Of a stretch of DNA of 51,044 nucleotides, positions 1 through 7,134 are shown one piece after another. The translations under genes and the position numbers were made by a program. The notes beneath the pieces were generated by a model, which was not told the origin of the DNA, made no database searches, and saw only the letters and a list, made by a program, of their open reading frames with translations. The stretch's first letter is position 1. Every line of letters begins with the position of its first letter. Source of the stretch: Chlorobiota bacterium. GTDB lineage: Bacteria; Bacteroidota; Ignavibacteria; Tepidaquicellales; OLB5. The stretch lies in the NCBI GenBank assembly GCA_022616535.1, contig JAKEEM010000070.1, positions 1-51,044 of the forward strand, given 5' to 3'.

Positions 1-108
1 CTGAATTAAGCAAAGATTTTGACTTCATTAATTTTTTTATTCTCAATTATCGTGATTATTTTTTCTCAAATAGTTCACCCTTTTGAAAACCGAGCACTAC
101 CATAAAGA

Positions 109-135
109 GTAGGGACGCATATATGCGTCCCCTAC
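109..135. repeat. Dispersed palindrome, GTAGGGACGCAT family
   Basis: The arm GTAGGGACGCAT is followed after two bases by ATGCGTCCCCTAC, a near-perfect inverted repeat with one extra C in the right arm. It lies in noncoding DNA. Two relatives in this window, starting GTAGAGACACAT (49012-49039) and GTAGAGGCGACTC (40778-40805), lie inside coding sequence. The rest of positions 1-180 is AT-rich, and I see no gene in it. Confidence 0.7.
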
Positions 136-180
136 ATGATATTAAATGTTATTAGGAAGGTGCTTTTATTTAACCAGTCC

Positions 181-234
181 TCCAGAGGCGGGTATCCCGC
201 CTGTTCCGGGCAGGCAAAGTAACTTCGTTACTTT
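181..234 (-). terminator. 3' trailer with stop-codon hairpin after the first T9SS gene
   Basis: Read on the minus strand, the stop codon TAA lies inside a hairpin, AAAGTAACGAAGTTACTTT (216-234). A GC-rich inverted repeat, CCTGCCCGGAACAGG, and then CCCGCCTCTGGAGG follow. The same order of elements follows the T9SS genes ending at 40995 and 48827, so this is a shared 3' module. It probably acts as a transcription end or RNA-stabilising structure, which is an inference. Confidence 0.55.
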
Positions 235-1157
235 ATCAATATCATTTTATTTGTCTGCACGAAATCACCGGCAATTAAGCGGTAGAAATACGCGCCGCTC
301 GGCAGGTCGCCCGCATTGAAATCATATTTGTATTTGCCGGGCCTTAATTGTTCGTTAATCAGTGTTCTGACTTCCTGTCCAATTGAGTTATAAAGCACAA
401 GCGTTACGCTTGAAGTTTTTGCAATATCAAATTCAATATTGGTTACCGGGTTAAACGGGTTAGGATAGTTTTGCTTCAGTGCAAACCTGCTCGGAATTTC
501 ACTGCTGATTGGCTCGATGCCGATAGCGCTGTGGTTGCCTATGAATAAATTATCAATATTACACCACAAACCGTCTACAGACACATTCATATTGTATCTA
601 AATCCAATACAAATTGTTTGCCCCGAATAGGTACTTAAAACAAATTTATGCTGAGTCCATACATTATTATTAAGAGGCACCCCCGCGGAGTCATTGCTTT
701 TTATGGTTGCAAGTTTTGTTATAACCGCTCCGGGGTCCTGGTCAAAACAAACATATACTTGCATGCTGTCAAGATAAGGTGAAAATAACGAATCGCTTCC
801 TATCAGCATCCACCATATTACGCTGTCTCCTACAGCTGCGGTAAAGGTTTGTGTGAACACCCAATCATCATTTATAAAATTTCCTCCATTTCCCGCATAC
901 CATGGTATTTCAAGTGATTTAGTTCCTATTGCCCGTACTCTGGTATTACCGCCAAAATCAACAGATGTGTCTCGTACAGCCCATTTAATAAGTGGATTAT
1001 TGCCATCGACATCAATCTTCAACCAGTTTTGAGGTATGCTGTCATTATTTGGCGGCACGAAATTCTCAAAGTCTGATTCGAAAATTATTCGCTGGGAATA
1101 AGATGTTAAAGGGATTAAAATTAAGGTAAATAAAACCGTAAAAAATATTTTTTTCAT
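228..1157 (-). CDS. Secreted choice-of-anchor-J-like protein with T9SS sorting domain
   Basis: A 309-residue exported protein. Residues 1-21 form a signal peptide (MKKIFFTVLFTLILIPLTSYS). Residues of about 24-210 look like a choice-of-anchor J / cleaved-adhesin beta-sandwich: an early FESDFEN, then W-rich strands, GTKSLEIP and a late DNLFIG. Residues of about 225-309 form the type A T9SS tail, with QNYPNPFNP near the start and KMILIK at the end. It should be exported by Sec, then moved across the outer membrane by the type IX system and attached to the surface. A GGAGGG ribosome site stands just before the ATG. The ligand is unknown. Confidence is high for the T9SS tail and moderate for the anchor-J fold. 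Confidence 0.8.
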   Translation of the reverse strand: MKKIFFTVLFTLILIPLTSYSQRIIFESDFENFVPPNNDSIPQNWLKIDVDGNNPLIKWAVRDTSVDFGGNTRVRAIGTKSLEIPWYAGNGGNFINDDWVFTQTFTAAVGDSVIWWMLIGSDSLFSPYLDSMQVYVCFDQDPGAVITKLATIKSNDSAGVPLNNNVWTQHKFVLSTYSGQTICIGFRYNMNVSVDGLWCNIDNLFIGNHSAIGIEPISSEIPSRFALKQNYPNPFNPVTNIEFDIAKTSSVTLVLYNSIGQEVRTLINEQLRPGKYKYDFNAGDLPSGAYFYRLIAGDFVQTNKMILIK

Positions 1158-1206
1158 ATACCCTCCGTTAAGTTAATTTAATAAATATAACAATTTTCTT
1201 TAAATA

Positions 1207-1236
1207 AAAAAAGCTATCACAGTTAAGTGATAGCTT
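1207..1236 (-). terminator. Rho-independent terminator
   Basis: On the minus strand AGCTATCAC, a 5-nt loop and GTGATAGCT are followed by a run of T. It lies just after the end of the broken gene 1258-2808 and upstream of the gene starting at 1157, so it separates the two units. Confidence 0.8.
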
Positions 1237-1257
1237 TTCAGTTAAATAATTAATTCC

Positions 1258-2808
1258 CTATTTAATAAGTAACATACGTTCAACTTTAAAATAATCTCCA
1301 GAACTTAACTTATAGAAATATACACCGCTAGGTAAGTTTTGAGCATTGAATTCTACAGTATGAATTCCCTTATCTTTAAATTCATTGTCGATTAAGGTTG
1401 CAATTTCTTGACCAAGCATATTATAAACCTTAATTGTTACAAAGTTACTCTTTGAAATAGAGAATGTGATTTGAGTAGAAGGATTAAAAGGATTTGGGCT
1501 ATTTGAGAGGTTGAATTTGGAATCATGGTTTGGAATATCGAACTCACATCCGTTAGCATTTTTTGTTACATAAATTATAGGGTTGCTTACAGCTGAACAC
1601 CATGCTGAAAAATTGTTAGAACCAATTGTTGTAAGTCCCATATAATCATTAAACTCAATCAAACTATTCAAAGTAAAGGCCCCTGCAGACACACCGTTGA
1701 TCCAGTTTAAACCAGCATTGGATGAGAAGAAACTTCTAACGTCTACAAAATTTCCAGATTTTTCATAAACCACGATATTTAACCAATTGCAGGGATCCAC
1801 GGTAATTACAGGGAAATAAAATTGATTATCAAATTCTGTATTTACTTTTATTTCACTTGACCAGTTGGCACCATTGTTGGTTGAGTAAATTAGTTTTACA
1901 TCTCAAAGTGTGCTGCTTGCGGACTGTTTTTCGCTATAGGTAACATATATAGGGAAAGAAATTTCCCCGCCTTCTCCAGAGGGCAAATTATTGTTAATTG
2001 CTATTCTTGGGTGACTGTTAACTTTAAAATTTTGGGGAAGTATCGAATCTTCTATTCCAAATACATTGGCTATTATTTTAACGGATGATAAACTCCAAGA
2101 TGAACCGGCATCGAATGATGTTGCATATTGCAGTTGTGTAGTTTCGTAAGGATCATAACTATTCTTGTATGAACAAACTATGTGAATAGAGCCATTAGAG
2201 GATGCGGCTATATCCGGAGACATGCAAAATCCATCACCACGTAAGAATGGAATTGTTATTGGTGTACTCCAGGAGTTACCCCCATCCGTGCTTTTAGATG
2301 AGTAAATAGCAGTGCTATAAGGCTCTGACAGTGTTATAAAATTCACCCATGCACAGTATATGTTTCCATTATTATCAGTTGCAGCACCAACCTTATCTAC
2401 AAAATTCTGCCCCTGCATTGATGGATTGGTAATATCAATTACGTTTGACCATGTTTGACCGAAATTTGAAGAACGTTTGCAACTGATATATCTGTTTCCA
2501 GAACCATCAAATTTAATAAAGATTAAAACAAAGTTGTTGAATTTATCAATTGCAACCGCAGGGTCAACATAACGTTCTGACGTGCCAAGTGTAATATTAG
2601 GATTTATCCAGTTTGTCCCTTGATTGGTTGAATATCTAACTCTTAATTGATTACTCAATATGTTTTCATTATTAGAAAATAATAGCATATAATTACCCCT
2701 GCTTGTTATGATTGGCTCAGTGCCGTTCATTATGGTTGTTTGTGAAAATGATGAAATTGTAATTAATGTAATTAATACAGTAATTATTAAAGTTTTTATT
2801 GTTTTCAT
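1258..2808 (-). pseudogene. BNR/sialidase-like T9SS protein split by an in-frame TGA
   Basis: Two open stretches, 2808-1903 (301 codons) and 1800-1258, are in the same frame, and the 34 codons between them are open. Only one TGA (1903-1905) interrupts a protein of about 516 residues. The N-terminus is a signal peptide (ending SSFSQ). The middle has repeated BNR-type motifs such as YSTNQGTNW, SSNFGQTWS and STDGGNSWS, as in exo-alpha-sialidase-like beta-propellers. The sequence after the stop continues the pattern with IYSTNNGANWS, and the C-terminus is a T9SS tail (SPNPFNPSTQI to MLLIK). CGA (Arg) to TGA is the simplest change. Upstream residues alone would give a protein with no sorting tail, which could not be surface-anchored. 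It could be a real nonsense mutation or a sequence error. Confidence 0.8.
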
Positions 2809-2921
2809 TTTATACTCCTGTTTGTATTAGTTTAGGGCTATTGTCTCATAGAGAAATAGGTTATCGGGGGAGAATGGTTAAGTACTAAAATATCTTTGTA
2901 AAACATAAATTCACATAAGTC

Positions 2922-3152
2922 TTATAAAAAAAATTCCTCTAGAAATATGTTCGGTTTTACATTAAGTATTTTAAGCAATTTAATGAATTTGATTAACGTA
3001 ATATTTCTTTTTCCTTTTTCAATTAAGTAAATATAGTTGCTATGCACTCGAAGACTTTCTGCTAACTGTTCTTGTGTTAGGTTGCATTTTAATCGCAGTT
3101 TTTTAATTTTACCGCCGATTGATTCTACAAGGTTTTTATCTTTATCTTTCAT
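2922..3152 (-). CDS. XRE-family helix-turn-helix regulator
   Basis: A 76-residue protein made almost only of a Cro/C1-type HTH domain. IKKLRLKCNLTQEQLAESL forms the first helices, HSNYIYLIEKGKRNI the recognition helix and turn, and LIKFIKLLKILNV the closing helices. It has no ligand domain, as in small autonomous XRE repressors or the antitoxin half of toxin-antitoxin pairs; no toxin partner is adjacent. A TATATTTG box ends only about 5 nt before the ATG on the minus strand, so the transcript may be leaderless (inference). It is divergent from hldD, with a direct-repeat element between them that it could bind. Confidence 0.85.
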   Translation of the reverse strand: MKDKDKNLVESIGGKIKKLRLKCNLTQEQLAESLRVHSNYIYLIEKGKRNITLIKFIKLLKILNVKPNIFLEEFFL

Positions 3153-3179
3153 ATTACAAATATATTTTTTTAATAGCTT

Positions 3180-3207
3180 GGGTTTATCATACTATAGTGT
3201 GGGTTTA
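3180..3207. promoter_or_regulatory. Candidate operator: GGGTTTA direct repeats around ACTATAGT
   Basis: GGGTTTA occurs at 3180-3186 and 3201-3207, 21 bp apart (two helical turns). The perfect 8-bp palindrome ACTATAGT (3191-3198) lies between them. The element sits just upstream of the XRE gene start, where an autoregulatory site would be expected. Binding is inferred. Confidence 0.35.
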
Positions 3208-3266
3208 ATATAAAAATTATTTAGCCATTCTTATAATAAGATTAATCTTATTTTGATATTATTAAA

Positions 3267-3297
3267 TTGAATTAGAGCTATATAAATCATAAATTTG
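3267..3297 (+). promoter_or_regulatory. Bacteroidota-type promoter for hldD
   Basis: TTGA (3267-3270), a 19-nt spacer and TAAATTTG (3290-3297) match the Bacteroidota -33/-7 pattern, with a perfect TANNTTTG. The predicted start is near 3303, about 20 nt before the hldD ATG. Confidence 0.55.
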
Positions 3298-3323
3298 TAA
3301 TCTATTCTAATTAATTTACTTCA

Positions 3324-4310
3324 ATGAAAATTATCACAGGCGGGGCGGGATTTATAGGAAGCGCGATTTGCTGGCGGCTGAACACACTTGGCATTAATGA
3401 TATATTGATTGTAGACACGGATATGGAGGGAACTAAGAAGCAAAACGTTGATTCGCTTGAATATGCGGACTTCATTGATAAAGATACGTTTTTGAAACAA
3501 ATCATTAAGGGAGCTATTAATTACAAGGTCGATAGTATTTATCACATGGGCGCATGCAGCTCAACTACCGAGGATGATATGGAGTTCTTGAAGGAGAATA
3601 ATGTTGAATACTCCAAACACCTCGCGGGCTGGTGCTTAAAGAACGATGTGAAATACATTTACGCCTCAAGCGGGGCAACTTACGGGGCGGGCGAACAAGC
3701 ATTCGACGACGATGTTGAGCTGTTCCCAAGGCTTAAGCCGCTCAATAAATACGGATTATCAAAACATATGTTTGACCTGTGGGTGGTTGAAAATAACCTG
3801 CATGAAAAATTCGTCGGCTTAAAATATTTTAACGTCTTTGGTCCCAACGAAAACCACAAAGGCGATATGCGAAGTATGGTTAATAAAGCATACGGACAAA
3901 TTATGCAGAACGGAAAGCTTAAGCTGTTTAAGTCACTAAAACGTGATTATAAGGATGGTGAGCAGAAACGGGATTTTATTTACGTTAAAGATGCCGTTGA
4001 TATGACTTTGTACTTTGACCCGCTGACCGCAGCAGGCAAAGACCTGACAGGAATTTACAATATCGGCTCTGGAACGGCATCGACCTGGCTTGAGCTTGCA
4101 GGCGCAATATTCACCGCGCTTGATAAAGTGCCAATGATAGAATTTATCGATATGCCTGAAAATATTAAAAACCAATACCAGTATTACAGCAAAGCAAATA
4201 TTTCCAAATTGCGTGAGGCAGGGTACAGCAAGTCGTGTATGAACTTAAAGGATTCCGTTAAAGATTATGTGCAGAATTATTTGATGAAGGACAAATACCT
4301 TACGGTTTAA
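3324..4310 (+). CDS. hldD: ADP-L-glycero-D-manno-heptose 6-epimerase
   Basis: A 328-residue short-chain dehydrogenase/epimerase. The N-terminal NAD(P)-binding loop is GGAGFIG (residues 6-12). HMGACSSTTE (about 74-83) is the HldD/RfaD signature, and the catalytic Tyr-Lys pair lies in YGLSK (143-147). FNVFGPNE and HKGDMRS further match RfaD. It converts ADP-D-glycero-D-manno-heptose to the L-glycero form, the last step in making the inner-core LPS heptose donor. This implies a Gram-negative outer membrane with heptose-containing LPS. The neighbouring glycosyltransferase at 4792-5529 may also act on envelope glycans, but the two are not in one operon. Confidence 0.92.
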   Translation: MKIITGGAGFIGSAICWRLNTLGINDILIVDTDMEGTKKQNVDSLEYADFIDKDTFLKQIIKGAINYKVDSIYHMGACSSTTEDDMEFLKENNVEYSKHLAGWCLKNDVKYIYASSGATYGAGEQAFDDDVELFPRLKPLNKYGLSKHMFDLWVVENNLHEKFVGLKYFNVFGPNENHKGDMRSMVNKAYGQIMQNGKLKLFKSLKRDYKDGEQKRDFIYVKDAVDMTLYFDPLTAAGKDLTGIYNIGSGTASTWLELAGAIFTALDKVPMIEFIDMPENIKNQYQYYSKANISKLREAGYSKSCMNLKDSVKDYVQNYLMKDKYLTV

Positions 4311-4313
4311 TGA

Positions 4314-4781
4314 CAAATGTCAAAGCTCAAATGCCTAATTAATGTCAAATGCCAAAGCCCAAATGTCAGAAGGAAATTATTAAAGTCTAATGCCAATTGA
4401 TAATAAAAAATACGACTTGGAAGAAAGAACGGCTAAATTTGGAGAAGATGTAATTGTTTTCGTTAAGTCAATTAAAGTTAATGAAGTCAATAGGCCCTTG
4501 ATAAGCCAGAGTGTGCGTTCCGCTACAAGTATTGGAGCAAATTATGTCGAAGCTGATGGTGGTGTTTCAAAAAAGGATTTCAGAAATAAAATAGGAATTT
4601 GCAAAAAGGAGGCAAAAGAAACAAAGCATTGGCTTAGAATGATGTCCAAAGCAAACCCCGAAAAGGTAGAAGAATGCAGAAAACTTTGGAAAGAAACTCA
4701 CGAATTAGTCCTTATCTTTTCTAAAATTTACAACAACAGTAAGGAGTAATAGTTTTTTTGTCATTTGAGCTTTGACATTTG
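4314..4781. mobile_element. Inverted-repeat-bounded four-helix-bundle (IVS-type) element
   Basis: A 20-bp sequence starting CAAATGTCAAAG (4314-4333) recurs perfectly as its reverse complement at 4762-4781. A third, imperfect direct copy lies at 4346-4365 (two changed bases). The repeats enclose only the four-helix-bundle gene 4390-4749. The known 23S rRNA intervening sequences carry the same kind of ORF inside a stem, so this may be a stand-alone relative. No transposase is present, and mobility is inferred from form only. Confidence 0.5.
4390..4749 (+). CDS. Four-helix-bundle protein (S23/IVS, Avd-like family)
   Basis: A 119-residue helical protein of the four-helix-bundle family first seen in 23S rRNA intervening sequences. 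Family landmarks are YDLEERTAKFGEDVI at the start, SQSVRSATSIGANYVEA in the second helix, KDFRNKIGICKKEAKETKHW in the third, and a C-terminal amphipathic helix. The family includes Avd, the accessory protein of diversity-generating retroelements, but no reverse transcriptase or variable repeat is present here. The molecular role of stand-alone members is not established; nucleic-acid binding is suspected because of the basic surface. An AGAAGG site lies upstream of the ATG. It is set inside a perfect inverted repeat, so it behaves as a separate cassette between hldD and the glycosyltransferase. Confidence 0.85.
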   Translation: MPIDNKKYDLEERTAKFGEDVIVFVKSIKVNEVNRPLISQSVRSATSIGANYVEADGGVSKKDFRNKIGICKKEAKETKHWLRMMSKANPEKVEECRKLWKETHELVLIFSKIYNNSKE

Positions 4782-4791
4782 AAATTATGTT

Positions 4792-5529
4792 TCATCTTAC
4801 TGCTTCCCATACTTTTGAAACGGACTTATTCTTAAACAAAACAGAGAGCGAGTTTCTAGTCCAGTCCCCAAAGACCCTGCGGTAGCCGAATTTCCTGTAT
4901 CTTCGGGGTGATTCATAAACGGTTAAACCGCCTAAAAACTTTATCCTTCCGAGCTTTCCGATTCTCCGGTATAAATCGTAATCTTCGCCTGCAGCAAGCG
5001 ATTCATTGTATCCGTTAACTTTCCAAAATATTTCCATTCTTACCATATGACACTCGCCCCTGCCCATACCCATTCTAAGAAAATTCAGAATCCTGACATA
5101 ATTATTATAAAACCCGTGGAAAATTTTATCCGAGAACCTCACTTCGTCGGGGAAGACGTGGATTCTGCAGGCAAGTGCAAGGTTTTGAGTGTTTTCAAAT
5201 TCGGTTAGGGTCGTTTCAAAAAATTTTTCAATTTCCTTTATAAGAGTATCTGCATTAAAAAAATAATAAAACGTTCCGTTTGCAGATTTGGCTCCGGCAT
5301 TTCTGCCCCTGGGTATGTTTTGCGGTTCGTTTGGATTTGCCTCAACCAGCTTATCAACGGTTGTATCGAGCAATCGGAGTGTTGAGTCACTGCTTCCGCC
5401 GTCGGAAATAATGACTTCGAGCTTAAATTTTTTCTTTATTTCGGGTGTGAACTGGCTTAGAGTCTGCTTAATCAGCTTTTCCTCATTTAAGGTTGGTATT
5501 ATTACGCTTATGAGAGTATTTTCACCCAC
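4792..5529 (-). CDS. Family 2 glycosyltransferase
   Basis: A 245-residue GT-A glycosyltransferase. SVIIPTLNEE (about 8-17) is the nucleotide-sugar binding start of GT2, IISDGGSSDST (about 40-50) follows, and FFNADT (about 89-94) replaces the usual DxD loop with NAD. AAGEDYDLYRR (about 180-190) is the ED acceptor/base motif. It would transfer a sugar from a nucleotide donor to a lipid, polysaccharide or protein at the membrane. The acceptor cannot be read from sequence. There is no transmembrane segment, so it is likely cytosolic or peripheral. It is transcribed in the same direction as rpmB but a terminator separates them. Confidence 0.82.
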   Translation of the reverse strand: MGENTLISVIIPTLNEEKLIKQTLSQFTPEIKKKFKLEVIISDGGSSDSTLRLLDTTVDKLVEANPNEPQNIPRGRNAGAKSANGTFYYFFNADTLIKEIEKFFETTLTEFENTQNLALACRIHVFPDEVRFSDKIFHGFYNNYVRILNFLRMGMGRGECHMVRMEIFWKVNGYNESLAAGEDYDLYRRIGKLGRIKFLGGLTVYESPRRYRKFGYRRVFGDWTRNSLSVLFKNKSVSKVWEAVR

Positions 5530-5567
5530 TGCTTAACAATAAATTAATATATGCTTATAAAAAATAA

Positions 5568-5600
5568 GAGGAGTGCAAAAAAACGATTTTTACACTCCTT
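5568..5600 (-). terminator. Rho-independent terminator after rpmB
   Basis: On the minus strand AGGAGTG...CACTCCT forms a stem extended by an AAAA/TTTT pairing, followed by CTTATTTTTT. It lies just after the rpmB stop. Confidence 0.75.
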
Positions 5601-5623
5601 AAAAATTCATCCTACAGATAAAA

Positions 5624-5851
5624 TCAGCCTGCTTTATTGAGCTCGGCTGCCATTTTTGCGTAGCCTTTTTTCTTTAACGTTCTTAGCGCTCTTGTGGAAA
5701 TCCTTAAAGTAACAAATTTATTCTGCTCCTCAATCCAAATTCTCTTTTTCCTCAGGTTAGGGAGCTGCTTTGTTTTGGTTCTGTTATGCGCGTGCGAAAC
5801 GTTGTTTCCTGTGAGCGGTTTCTTTCCTGTAAGCTGGCAGACTCTGGACAT
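5624..5851 (-). CDS. rpmB: 50S ribosomal protein bL28
   Basis: A 75-residue basic protein with the bL28 pattern: an N-terminal CQLTGKKPLTGNNVSHAHN, then KTKQLPNLRKKRIW and VTLRISTRALRTLKKKG. It is part of the large ribosomal subunit. One Cys is kept (residue 5), but the four-Cys zinc form is absent, so this is the C-minus type. It follows the small zinc-ribbon gene at 5885-6085 by 33 nt and is probably co-transcribed with it. Confidence 0.95.
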   Translation of the reverse strand: MSRVCQLTGKKPLTGNNVSHAHNRTKTKQLPNLRKKRIWIEEQNKFVTLRISTRALRTLKKKGYAKMAAELNKAG

Positions 5852-5884
5852 TGTCTTTCTCTCTAAATAATAACTTTAAATAGA

Positions 5885-6085
5885 TTATACTTCAGCCAAA
5901 CAGTTACTGCAAAGATTAGCGTTTCTTTCCAAGAATTTAAACGTATTTTTTTGCGTCTTAACGGAGTTAACTACCTTTGCGTGAAGTAATTTTCCCGGTT
6001 TATTGCACTTGGGACACATAAAATCCGCTGCGTTCTTTTTGGCTAATTTGGCAGCCTTATCTGCAAATGTTTGCTGTTTTGACAT
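5885..6085 (-). CDS. Small zinc-ribbon protein upstream of rpmB
   Basis: A 66-residue basic protein with two CxxC pairs, CPKC (24-27) and CSNC (58-61), forming a likely four-Cys zinc ribbon. Between them is KTQKNTFKFLERNANL. It sits directly before rpmB with no terminator between. In Bacteroidia the rpmB cluster usually carries rpmG (bL33) and a small DUF4295 gene. The motif FKFLER resembles the end of DUF4295 proteins, and the CxxC pairs resemble the zinc form of bL33, but neither match is firm. I do not recognise the family. A ribosome-linked role is inferred from context. Confidence 0.7.
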   Translation of the reverse strand: MSKQQTFADKAAKLAKKNAADFMCPKCNKPGKLLHAKVVNSVKTQKNTFKFLERNANLCSNCLAEV

Positions 6086-6123
6086 TTTTTAACCTGATTG
6101 AAGCAAAAATAGGTGAAAATTAC

Positions 6124-7134
6124 TTAAAAATAAAGTCCGTACCAGATACCTGAAGGAGAGACCCTTACGGCAGGAGCGGGGAAGTGATAGAAGTTCAGGA
6201 TTTTCTTAAGTTTCTTCAAAAAATCGGAATCTCCCGGAAGCTTTCTGATATCCCAGTCAAATGACAAAAACCATTCGGTATAAGCATACGTGCTTCCGGT
6301 TCTGTGACTTGCGTTCTTAACGCTCATACCGAGTGCAAGGGCTAAAAAGTTCGGGTATAGCTTTGCTTTTGTAACGGATTTAGGAAGAACGATTTCGGGA
6401 TTTACGCTTAGCCAGAACGTCATATTTGTGTAATCATCCAGCAAATCATCGGCATTTTCAGCTTTCTTCTTTATCCACTCGGGCTTAAAGCTCCACTTGA
6501 AGTTTACATTTTCCAAAAACGGGGCCTCTCTTTGAATAAATGGATAAACCGCTCCGAAGATGTTTGTGCCCATATCTCCCCAGTCAAACCCCCAATTTGG
6601 CGCAAAACCGTCATTGATTTCAATATAAGTTTCATAGACAATGGATGTGATTGCGCCGTAAAGCAGAGCTTTTTTGGGATTAACACCCGCCCACTCATAA
6701 GCAATTGCACTTGCTTCTGTGAAGAAATTTGCGGTGTAAATATGCGAAATCTTGTCCATATTCCTCGCATAATACCCGTCCTGCGCAAACTTGAAGTAGT
6801 CACGCTGGTCCTTCCACCAGGTATTGGAGTAATAGATATGCATTGAGGTTAAAATTCCTGCGCCAGCAACGCCAAGAATTGTCATTCTTAAAGGGTCGAC
6901 TTTATACTTTTTTATTGTTTCTTTCTTTCGTTCTTTTGAAACTGATGAATCGGACGGAAAAAATTTTAAATTATATTTTGAGCTTTTTGTTGTTTCCAGG
7001 ATTGAAAAATTACTTTTCTCTTTAAGCTTAAGTTTAGGATATACGGAAAGAAAGTTTTTATTTTCTGCAAAGGACGAGGAGTTTAAAACCAATAGAACAA
7101 AAACAAATATTATTAGCAGAGATTTAATTTTCAT
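6124..7134 (-). CDS. DUF2279-like exported/envelope protein (second copy)
   Basis: A 336-residue protein with a signal peptide (residues 1-23, ending SSSFA). The middle matches the YfiM/DUF2279 pattern: MDKISHIYTANFF, then a hydrophobic segment, EINDGFAPNWGFDWGDMGTN and IFGAVYP. The C-terminal part has alternating beta-type strands ending in an aromatic residue (YGLYF), which suggests an outer-membrane barrel or associated domain. It abuts the paralogue 7135-8103 with no spacer (TAA then ATG), so the two are translationally linked. The function of DUF2279 is unknown. The N-terminal 90 residues are lysine- and serine-rich and not shared with the paralogue. Confidence 0.7.
   Translation of the reverse strand: MKIKSLLIIFVFVLLVLNSSSFAENKNFLSVYPKLKLKEKSNFSILETTKSSKYNLKFFPSDSSVSKERKKETIKKYKVDPLRMTILGVAGAGILTSMHIYYSNTWWKDQRDYFKFAQDGYYARNMDKISHIYTANFFTEASAIAYEWAGVNPKKALLYGAITSIVYETYIEINDGFAPNWGFDWGDMGTNIFGAVYPFIQREAPFLENVNFKWSFKPEWIKKKAENADDLLDDYTNMTFWLSVNPEIVLPKSVTKAKLYPNFLALALGMSVKNASHRTGSTYAYTEWFLSFDWDIRKLPGDSDFLKKLKKILNFYHFPAPAVRVSPSGIWYGLYF

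Noticed and set aside
1903-1905. Reassigned genetic code (TGA as Trp)
   Set aside because: TGA ends many intact genes in the window (def, the TrmB-like gene, the 48827 T9SS gene), so a general recoding is not supported.
4314-4365. CRISPR array near the four-helix-bundle gene
   Set aside because: Only two direct copies with a 12-bp gap and one inverted copy; no spacers or cas genes.
4390-4749. Diversity-generating retroelement (Avd accessory gene)
   Set aside because: No reverse transcriptase, template repeat or variable repeat is present near it.
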